The notes under the pieces: model-generated | What the model saw: only the letters and a program-made list of their open reading frames with translations | Told to the model about the DNA's origin: nothing | Databases searched by the model: none | Assembly (NCBI GenBank): GCA_020848595.1 | Contig: JADLHV010000013.1 | Span: forward strand, 1 to 12,846 | DNA length: 12,846 bases | DNA from: Bacteroidia bacterium | GTDB lineage: Bacteria > Bacteroidota > Bacteroidia > NS11-12g > UBA955 | Direction: 5' to 3' | Position numbers and translations under genes: made by a program | In this document: in pieces, positions 6,794 to 12,846 of the stretch | How the letters are laid out: each line of letters opens with the position of its first letter | Numbering within the stretch: the stretch's first letter is position 1

Positions 6794-9520
6794 ATGAAAA
6801 AATTTCTTAAGATAAGTGGAATAATTATTTTATTGCTGCTTATCATCCTCGTGTCTGCACCTTTTTTATTTAAAGGTAAAATCATCGAAATGGCTAAAAA
6901 AGAAGCTAATGCTAATCTTAATGCCACAATAAATTTCTCGGATGATATTGGAATAAGTTTGTTTAAGAGCTTTCCGAAACTAACTTTAACAGTTAATAAT
7001 TTGAGTATTATTGGTAAGGATACTTTTAAAGGCGATACTTTAGTTTATCTTCCAAGCTTAACGGTATCTTTAAATGTAATGAGTGTGGTTAAGGGCGAAA
7101 CGATGGAGATTAATAAAATTAGTTTAGAAAAGCCTTTAGTAAATTTATTGGTACTTGAAAATGGACAAGCTAATTGGGATATTGCTTTACCAGATTCGAG
7201 CGTAGCAGATACAACGCCATCTAAGTTTAAAATGGCGCTCGAACGATTAAGTATAACTGGAGGTAATGTTATTTATGATGATAAATCTCTTGGTTTTTAT
7301 ACCTCACTTCAAGGCATGAATCATGAGTTAAAAGGGGATTTTACTTTAGATAGATTTTTAATGGAGACTAGCACCCAAGCAGATGCGTTGACATTGGGTT
7401 ATGGCGGCGTTAATTATTTAACAGACATAAAAACAGATATCAAAGCAAATTTGGATATGGATATTGAATCAATGAAATTCATATTTAAAGACAATGCCAT
7501 AAAATTGAATGATTTGATTATAGGAGGGGAAGGATTTGTTGATATGAATGAAGAGGATATGGATTTTGATTTGGTATTTAAAACAGCTAAAGCGGATTTT
7601 AAAACCTTTTTATCTATTGTACCTGGCATGTATGCTAATAGTTTTGACAAGTTGAAGGCTGGGGGAAAGTTAGATTTATCGGGTTATTTTAAAGGTAAAA
7701 TGACCGACGACAAGATGCCAGGATTTGGTGTTAAGTTAGATATAGATAATGGATATTTTAGATATCCCGATTTACCTAAATCACTCGAGAAAGTTTTTGT
7801 AAATCTATCAATTGATAATCCGAGTGGTTATATGGATAATACCCTAGTTAATTTAAGTCGATTTGATGCGAATGTAGCAGGAGAGCCCATAAATGCTCAA
7901 TTAAAAGTAAAGACACCAATTAGTAATCCATACATTGTTGGGGCATTAAGAGGCAATATAAATTTGAATGAGTTTAGAAGTTTGATTCCATTAGATAAAA
8001 CAGTTGAAATAAACGGTATTATAAAGAGCGATGTCGCTTTTAAAGGTTACGTAAGTGCAATAGAGCAACAAGACTTGGATAAATTTGAAGCTTCAGGGAC
8101 TATTAAAGCTGAAAAATTTCATTACAAAGATCCAGAATCTTTACCAATGGGAACCAATCTAGATGCTTCAATGAGTTTTAATCCTCAAACCATCTCCTTA
8201 GATAATTTAAAGGGCAACGCAGGAATGAGTGATTTTGATTTAAGTGGTAGAATTGATAACTTATTTGGGTACATGTTGAAAGATGAATTACTTAAAGGAC
8301 AATTCACATTAAATTCAAACTATTTCAATGCCAATGAATTTCTAAGTGATGATAAGGTAGTAGAAGAACCTACTGCAGCAGATTCTGTTCAATTACAAGC
8401 ATTTGAGGTGCCAGGTAATATCGATTTCGAATTTAATTCTAGAATCAATACTTTAATATACGATAACCTGAAGATGAGTAATCTAGGCGGTAAAATTATT
8501 GCACGCCAGAAGCAATTGTTTTTTGAAAAAGTAGGTGTAGAATTACTCGGAGGTTCAATGGGATTAAATGGGGTTTATGATTCAAAGAATCCGAAGTATC
8601 CATTTAGCAATATCGACTTCAATATTAATTCGCTTGATATTATTCAAACATTCAACAATTTTGATATTGTTAAGCAATTGATGCCAGTTGCTCAATATAC
8701 TCAAGGTTTGTTCAATGCCAAGATCAGTTTAGCAAATAATTTCAATCAAGATTTAAGTGTTTCATATCCAACTGTAACAGGATTCCTACAAATGGGAATT
8801 GCAGATGCCGCTGTTAAGAATTTACCTATTTTAAATATATTAGCAGATAAGTTGAAGTTAGATAAACTTAAGAACTTAAACTTGAAGAACTTAAATTTTA
8901 AACTTGCCATAGCAAATGGAAAAGTTATGTTAGATTCATTGATTGTGCCATTATGGACTGGAGCTAAGGCGAAAATTAGTGGATTTACTGCGCTAGATCA
9001 AAGTATACAATATGTTGCTAAATTATCAATTCCAAGAAAAGATTTTGGAGAAGCCAATACTGCTTTAAACAATTTAACTAGTCAAGCAAAGAGTAAAGGA
9101 TTAAATATTACTTTGAGTGATATAGTGGATGTAGATGTTTTAATTGGTGGGTTTTTTAATAAGCCAGATGTAAAAGTAAGCTTACATGATGCAAAAAACT
9201 CATTATTAAATTCTGCGAAAGATCAAATAAAAGAGCAAGCTGATAAACAAATTCAAGCAGCAAAAGACGAAGCGAAACGGAGAGCAGAAATAGCTAAGCA
9301 AAAGTCATTAGACTCATTAAATAAGATAAAGCAAGCAGGTATAGACAAAGCAGCAGCGGAGAAGAAGGCACTTGAAGATAAGTTAGCTGAAGAAAAGCGA
9401 AAAGCAGAAGAACAGGCTAAAGCTGCGGCAAATAAAGCTGCTGAAGAGGCAAAGAAAAAAGCTGAAGAGGAAAAAAAGAAAGCCTTAGATAAACTTAAAG
9501 GAGGATTAATTAAGAAATAG
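6794..9520 (+). CDS. AsmA-like envelope protein with a charged coiled-coil tail
   Basis: A 908-residue protein of the AsmA superfamily: long beta-rich proteins anchored in the inner membrane that reach into the periplasm and are tied to outer-membrane lipid transport and assembly. Residues 1-27 hold a basic start and one transmembrane helix (SGIIILLLLIILVSAPFLF). The segment after it, with FKSFPKLTLTVNNLSI, matches the AsmA N-terminal pattern; DKISLEKP-type strands follow. The C-terminal AsmA-like domain covers roughly 550-790 and includes the TGFLQMGIADAAVKNLPILNILADKLKLDKLKNL and GKVMLDSLIVPLWTGAKAKISGF regions. From about 796 to the end is a Lys/Glu/Ala-rich stretch predicted to form a long coiled coil, reminiscent of TolA domain II. 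It lies 32 bp after fcl, and its 3' end overlaps the convergent NFACT gene by 11 bp. Family is clear; lipid or partner specificity is unknown. Confidence 0.9.
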   Translation: MKKFLKISGIIILLLLIILVSAPFLFKGKIIEMAKKEANANLNATINFSDDIGISLFKSFPKLTLTVNNLSIIGKDTFKGDTLVYLPSLTVSLNVMSVVKGETMEINKISLEKPLVNLLVLENGQANWDIALPDSSVADTTPSKFKMALERLSITGGNVIYDDKSLGFYTSLQGMNHELKGDFTLDRFLMETSTQADALTLGYGGVNYLTDIKTDIKANLDMDIESMKFIFKDNAIKLNDLIIGGEGFVDMNEEDMDFDLVFKTAKADFKTFLSIVPGMYANSFDKLKAGGKLDLSGYFKGKMTDDKMPGFGVKLDIDNGYFRYPDLPKSLEKVFVNLSIDNPSGYMDNTLVNLSRFDANVAGEPINAQLKVKTPISNPYIVGALRGNINLNEFRSLIPLDKTVEINGIIKSDVAFKGYVSAIEQQDLDKFEASGTIKAEKFHYKDPESLPMGTNLDASMSFNPQTISLDNLKGNAGMSDFDLSGRIDNLFGYMLKDELLKGQFTLNSNYFNANEFLSDDKVVEEPTAADSVQLQAFEVPGNIDFEFNSRINTLIYDNLKMSNLGGKIIARQKQLFFEKVGVELLGGSMGLNGVYDSKNPKYPFSNIDFNINSLDIIQTFNNFDIVKQLMPVAQYTQGLFNAKISLANNFNQDLSVSYPTVTGFLQMGIADAAVKNLPILNILADKLKLDKLKNLNLKNLNFKLAIANGKVMLDSLIVPLWTGAKAKISGFTALDQSIQYVAKLSIPRKDFGEANTALNNLTSQAKSKGLNITLSDIVDVDVLIGGFFNKPDVKVSLHDAKNSLLNSAKDQIKEQADKQIQAAKDEAKRRAEIAKQKSLDSLNKIKQAGIDKAAAEKKALEDKLAEEKRKAEEQAKAAANKAAEEAKKKAEEEKKKALDKLKGGLIKK

Positions 9521-10991
9521 TATGACCTTTAGAGGGTTTTACTAATAGGCTTTTATCGTTGCTGATGGTGACTTTCCCCTTTTCGGCACCTTTAATTTTT
9601 CTGACAAATTTTCTCAAAGTATATCTAACTGTAGCAAGATTTTGGTTTCGGTTCTTAGAGTAGTAAGCTGCAATTGAAGCCGCGTGTTCTAAAATAGCTA
9701 ATGGCACTTCTAATTGACCTTTTACTTTAATAATAACGTGACTTCCGCTTACATCGCGAGCATGTAGCCAAATATCATTCTTGTCACTAAAATAATTTAA
9801 TAGTTTCTCGTTACTCTCGGCATGTTTTCCAACCAATATATCGTAACCTTGGAAATGAAATTTTCTATAAGGCAGATGTTCCTCTTTTTGTGAAATTTCC
9901 TCTTTTTTCAACAGAGGTTTAAGACTTTTGGCATTATTGGCCGATTGAATATTTTGCAATTTAATTTTTAATTCATCGCGTTTTATTTTAGCTTTTTCTA
10001 CTTTAGATTCAAGAAGTTTAATATTAAAAGGTATGGCCTTCTCCTTTTTAAAATATCGTTCGGCATTTTCGACAGGACTTAAATTTTCATCTAAATTAAC
10101 TTTAATTGGAGTAGAATTATAGATATCAAATATTTCTGCAGATTTTAATCCAGATTTTAACAAATGTAGATTAGCTAGAATTATATGGCCTATTTCACCA
10201 TCAGGGCGTTTGTTTTTAAGTTGAAGAATTGCTTTTTCATTAGAAGCAATAAAATTTTCTTTTTCAGATATCTGATTTAAACAATCTTGAAGTAATTGTT
10301 GTCTTTTATCATTAAAATAGTATTGACGGATTGCATGAGCACTGAATCTACTTACATCTTCGAGTAATTGACCAGAATTTGTAGCAAATAATTCTAGAGA
10401 TTCAGAGTCGAATTGTACACCATTTAGGTGTCTATATTGATCGATTAACAGTTTAAATGAGTTAGGATTATTTAATTCCGGCAAGATTTCAAATTCGGAA
10501 GGTAAAAATGGAAATTGTTTTTTAAAATTTGAGATTGGAGCATTAAAGTCGATATGAATTTGACGGATTAATTCTGAAAATTGCAGATTAGAATCGGCTT
10601 CTAGATGTTTACGAAAATGATCGATAGTTGCATTATTTTCAAATAGAAGGATATTTGATTTACGACCATAGCATTTAAAGAGTAATTTTAGATTTGTATT
10701 AAATTCGATATGAAAACTACGTTCGAAAGGATGAGCGACAATTTTGGCGACATTTAAATCTTTAATTTCCGAAAATTGGGGTTTAAAAAGTCGACTTTTA
10801 GAGGGAGAATCTGAGTTAAAAAAGAAGAAAACTTCGCCTTTATAGAACAAGCATTTGATATGAAAGTCTTGAAACTCAATTATAAATTCATCTTGAGAAT
10901 TACTAAAACAATCCAACACTTTATTCAGATGAATACGCTCATTTAGATTAAGAGCAATAGATTCGAGTAATAAAGCATTGAGATGATTCAC
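9510..10991 (-). CDS. NFACT / RqcH-like ribosome quality control protein
   Basis: Member of the NFACT family (RqcH, Rqc2/Tae2/NEMF; also called fibronectin-binding protein A or DUF814). Family members bind stalled 50S-peptidyl-tRNA complexes and can add C-terminal alanine tails. Order of parts in the 493 residues: NFACT-N from 1 to about 190 with KCYGRKSNILLF (106-117); helical and coiled-coil middle about 225-350 containing the typical LSPVENAERYFKK (304-316); NFACT-R from about 375 to 475 with NDIWLHARDVSGSHVII (405-421). The position matching the key Asp-Arg pair of RqcH seems to be Glu90-Arg91. The start is GTG at 10991; no ATG lies in frame near it and the protein has no internal methionine. 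A TATCTTCG element ends four bases before the GTG. The gene converges on and overlaps the AsmA-like gene by 11 bp and is divergent from the transaldolase. Confidence 0.92.
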   Translation of the reverse strand: MNHLNALLLESIALNLNERIHLNKVLDCFSNSQDEFIIEFQDFHIKCLFYKGEVFFFFNSDSPSKSRLFKPQFSEIKDLNVAKIVAHPFERSFHIEFNTNLKLLFKCYGRKSNILLFENNATIDHFRKHLEADSNLQFSELIRQIHIDFNAPISNFKKQFPFLPSEFEILPELNNPNSFKLLIDQYRHLNGVQFDSESLELFATNSGQLLEDVSRFSAHAIRQYYFNDKRQQLLQDCLNQISEKENFIASNEKAILQLKNKRPDGEIGHIILANLHLLKSGLKSAEIFDIYNSTPIKVNLDENLSPVENAERYFKKEKAIPFNIKLLESKVEKAKIKRDELKIKLQNIQSANNAKSLKPLLKKEEISQKEEHLPYRKFHFQGYDILVGKHAESNEKLLNYFSDKNDIWLHARDVSGSHVIIKVKGQLEVPLAILEHAASIAAYYSKNRNQNLATVRYTLRKFVRKIKGAEKGKVTISNDKSLLVKPSKGHTIS

Positions 10992-10995
10992 ATGG

Positions 10996-11003
10996 CGAAG
11001 ATA
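10996..11003 (-). promoter_or_regulatory. Probable -7 element for the NFACT gene
   Basis: Minus-strand TATCTTCG matches TAnnTTTG in all but one fixed position (C for T). It ends four bases before the GTG start, so the mRNA would begin at or next to the start codon. The same one-base variant occurs in the divergent transaldolase promoter. Confidence 0.4.
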
Positions 11004-11078
11004 AACAAAGCAATAGTTATGATAAAGTCCTTCTAAAAAAGAAAGTAGTAAAAATTAATTAAGCTAAATTGATAAAAC

Positions 11079-11095
11079 CTTGTGTAAAACTTGTG
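11079..11095 (+). promoter_or_regulatory. Direct repeat CTTGTG, one helical turn apart, upstream of the transaldolase
   Basis: CTTGTG occurs at 11079-11084 and 11090-11095, an 11-bp period that puts both copies on the same face of the helix. The copies lie about 36-52 bp before the predicted transcription start of the transaldolase gene, in the 139-bp divergent spacer. They could bind a regulator, or the second TTG could act as a poorly spaced -33 element (25 bp from the -7 element). Weak evidence. Confidence 0.25.
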
Positions 11096-11118
11096 CCTAT
11101 GCAGAAATAGACCTGATG

Positions 11119-11126
11119 TAATTTCG
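11119..11126 (+). promoter_or_regulatory. Probable -7 element for the transaldolase-channel pair
   Basis: TAATTTCG differs from TAnnTTTG by one base and ends four bases before the ATG at 11131. If used, transcription would start about at the A of the ATG, giving a leaderless mRNA. Confidence 0.4.
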
Positions 11127-11130
11127 TAAC

Positions 11131-11790
11131 ATGAAATTCTTTATAGACACAGCCAATTTAAATCAAATTAAGGAAGCAAAAGATTTGGGTATTTTAGATG
11201 GGGTAACCACTAATCCATCCTTAATGGCTAAAGAGGGCATTATTGGCGAAGAAAACGTATTAAAACACTATAAGGCGATATGTGATATAGTAGGCAGTGG
11301 AGATGTAAGTGCCGAAGTAATTTCAACGGATTTTGCTGGAATGATAGAAGAAGGCAAAAAACTAGCGGCAATTGACCCGAATATTGTTGTAAAAGTTCCA
11401 ATGATTAAAGAAGGAATTAAAGCTATTAGTTGGTTTACAGCAAACGGAATTAGAACTAATTGCACCTTAGTTTTTTCGGCTGGACAAGCCATATTAGCGG
11501 CAAAAGCTGGAGCAACTTATTTATCGCCATTTATTGGTAGGGTAGACGATATTAGTTGGGATGGTATGGATTTAATTTCTCAAATTTCTCATATTTATAC
11601 ATTACAAGGTTTTGAAACTCAAATATTAGCGGCATCTGTAAGAAATTCGTTGCATATCGTTAAAGCGGCAGAATTCGGAGCTCATGTAGTTACTTGTCCA
11701 TTAGATGCCATATTAGGTTTATTAAATCATCCTTTAACAGATATTGGATTAGCTAAATTTTTAGCCGATCATAAGAAAGCAAACGGTTAA
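11131..11790 (+). CDS. Transaldolase, small TalC/FSA-type subfamily
   Basis: Class I Schiff-base aldolase of the short (about 220-residue) transaldolase group. It transfers dihydroxyacetone units between sugar phosphates in the non-oxidative pentose phosphate pathway, in the cytosol. 219 residues, full length. Visible active-site residues: D6 in FFIDTANL, T26 and N28 in GVTTNPS, the Schiff-base lysine K88 in VVKVPM, N110 in GIRTNCTLVFS, and S132 and R137 in LSPFIGRVDD. Two residues that separate transaldolase from fructose-6-phosphate aldolase have the transaldolase form: E62 (Gln in FSA) and F134 (Tyr in FSA). The gene diverges from the NFACT gene and is followed after 11 bp by a potassium channel gene, so the two are probably co-transcribed. 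Confidence 0.95.
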   Translation: MKFFIDTANLNQIKEAKDLGILDGVTTNPSLMAKEGIIGEENVLKHYKAICDIVGSGDVSAEVISTDFAGMIEEGKKLAAIDPNIVVKVPMIKEGIKAISWFTANGIRTNCTLVFSAGQAILAAKAGATYLSPFIGRVDDISWDGMDLISQISHIYTLQGFETQILAASVRNSLHIVKAAEFGAHVVTCPLDAILGLLNHPLTDIGLAKFLADHKKANG

Positions 11791-11801
11791 TAATACTGCT
11801 T

Positions 11802-12617
11802 ATGAAAAGTCATCAAACAAGTTTAAAAAGGGAACTTTTTCAAATACTTGATGACCATAAGAGTCATAAACCAATGAACAGGTTATTTCATGGTATCCTG
11901 TTTACACTTATTATTTTAAGCTCTATACTGCTTATTGTTGAATCGGTAAAAAGTTTCCATAGGTCTTATTTCCTCTATTTGTATCCACTAGAAGTGTTTA
12001 CAATGATTTTCTTTTCGATTGAGTATTTATTGAGAGTATACACATGTACAGAAATTAAAGGGTATAAACATCCAATAATTGGAAGAATGAAATATATAAT
12101 GACGCCTTTAATGCTCATTGATATATTATCCATAATTCCTTTTTATTTAATTATTTTTTCATCTAATTATTCAGGATTTTATATTTTTAGTATTTTTAGA
12201 GTACTGAGGTTATTTAAGGCAATTCGATATGTTGAAGCATTTAAAATTATAGGTAGGGTTTTTTATATACAAAGAGAACAATTATTAGTCAGTTTTATAT
12301 TCATCATTTTTGTTTTTGTATTTGCTTCAAGTATCATTTACATAGCAGAGAAAGATGCTCAACCTTATAAGTTTTCTGATATTCCATCTGCAATGTGGTA
12401 TACTGTTGCGACTATTACTACAGTTGGATATGGTGATGTTTATCCAATTACATTAATTGGTAAAATCACAGGAGGTTTAATTTCTATGAGCGGATTACTT
12501 TTATTTGCTATCCCAACTTCTATTTTAACATCTGGATTTCTGAAATTGAACAGAGAGAAGCAAAATGAGGCTACTGAAGTTACCTGCCCATCTTGTGGAG
12601 AGACATTCGATAAATAA
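11802..12617 (+). CDS. Voltage-gated-type potassium channel (six transmembrane segments)
   Basis: A 271-residue inner-membrane ion channel subunit, expected to act as a tetramer. Segments in order: S1 about 28-48, S2 58-80 with E74, S3 100-120 with D107, S4 127-150 with charges at R133, R136, K139 and R142 spaced by three, S5 159-182, pore helix 192-205, selectivity filter T207-V-G-Y-G211 followed by D212, and S6 218-246. The TTVGYGD filter makes K+ selectivity near certain, and the S4 charges suggest voltage sensing. There is no RCK/TrkA domain. The C-terminus is a short cytoplasmic tail ending in CPSCGETFDK with one Cys-x-x-Cys pair (C262, C265). The gene begins 11 bp after the transaldolase stop and probably shares its transcript; a functional tie between the two is not evident. 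Confidence 0.94.
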   Translation: MKSHQTSLKRELFQILDDHKSHKPMNRLFHGILFTLIILSSILLIVESVKSFHRSYFLYLYPLEVFTMIFFSIEYLLRVYTCTEIKGYKHPIIGRMKYIMTPLMLIDILSIIPFYLIIFSSNYSGFYIFSIFRVLRLFKAIRYVEAFKIIGRVFYIQREQLLVSFIFIIFVFVFASSIIYIAEKDAQPYKFSDIPSAMWYTVATITTVGYGDVYPITLIGKITGGLISMSGLLLFAIPTSILTSGFLKLNREKQNEATEVTCPSCGETFDK

Positions 12618-12846
12618 GTAATCTGACCTTATAAGTGATAGTGAGACATAAATTAGTATTGTAGTTTGTAAAATGGTGATTGAAATCTGCTCATTATAGC
12701 TATAGATTGTAACTATTTTGTTTAAAAATTTTATAGATGTATGTGTACTGGGCTTACTTTTTCGACAGTTTGGAATCAATTATGAAAAGAAGTAACTATG
12801 TGTATAATATTAATTAGATCAGCCATGTACAACTAGTAAACGCAGA
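12618..12846. other. Non-coding right end of the window (229 bp)
   Basis: I find no credible gene here. The longest frames are very short: an 11-codon frame from 12782 and a 15-codon minus-strand frame near 12780-12827. No strong hairpin with a T-run follows the channel gene. A 10-bp palindrome TATAGCTATA lies at 12695-12704 and is likely chance in AT-rich DNA. From 12744 the sequence faintly resembles the end of an IS3-type insertion element (see findings). Confidence 0.5.

Noticed and set aside
8870..8895. Direct repeat AAGAACTTAAA with a 15-bp period
   Set aside because: It encodes a short L-K-N-L-N repeat inside the AsmA-like domain; coding repetition explains it, no sign of a mobile or regulatory repeat.
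12525..12779. 84-codon minus-strand frame at the channel 3' end
   Set aside because: Overlaps the conserved S6 and tail of the potassium channel and shows no protein-like features.
1..12846. CRISPR array, tRNA, rRNA, prophage or defence island
   Set aside because: No regular repeat-spacer pattern, no cloverleaf-like or rRNA-like sequence, and no phage, nuclease or methylase genes were seen.

Overview
The window is an AT-rich stretch of chromosome from a member of the Bacteroidota (Bacteroidetes). The evidence is the gene content: an M23 peptidase with a Sec signal, a FemAB-like GNAT protein coupled to a polysaccharide deacetylase, a large AsmA-like protein, and an NFACT protein of the Bacteroidota type. 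Repeated matches to the Bacteroidota -7 promoter element TAnnTTTG just upstream of starts, with few good Shine-Dalgarno sites, point the same way. I cannot name a genus. Eleven protein genes fill almost all of the window. I see no rRNA, tRNA, CRISPR array, complete insertion sequence or prophage.

Layout. Positions 1-1343 (minus) hold a two-gene unit: an FAH-family hydrolase/acylpyruvase followed, with an ATGA overlap, by an M23 peptidase that runs off the left edge. Positions 1453-3671 (minus) hold a polysaccharide deacetylase-like protein followed, again with an ATGA overlap, by a FemAB/GNAT-like acyltransferase. From 3718 rightward (plus) come gmd (GDP-mannose 4,6-dehydratase), a secreted YD-repeat-like protein of unknown role, fcl (GDP-L-fucose synthase) and a 908-residue AsmA-like envelope protein with a long charged coiled-coil tail. 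An NFACT/RqcH-like gene (minus, 9510-10991) converges on the AsmA gene with an 11-bp overlap. Divergent from it are a small transaldolase and, 11 bp further on, a voltage-gated-type potassium channel. The last 229 bp hold no gene.

How the genes fit together. gmd and fcl together supply GDP-L-fucose from GDP-D-mannose. The genes next to them (deacetylase, FemAB-like transferase, secreted YD-repeat protein, AsmA-like protein) all have envelope or glycan flavours. A surface-glycan neighbourhood is therefore plausible, but no glycosyltransferase, flippase or polymerase is present, so that link is inferred. The other genes are housekeeping: carbon metabolism (transaldolase, acylpyruvase), ribosome quality control (NFACT) and ion transport.

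I found no clear new multi-gene system. The points most worth checking are: several genes whose -7 element lies 4-11 bp from the start codon, suggesting leaderless or very short-leader mRNAs; a compact promoter region at 3671-3718 where divergent transcripts may overlap at their 5' ends; an unrecognised secreted protein between gmd and fcl; and a possible decayed IS3-like end at the right edge.
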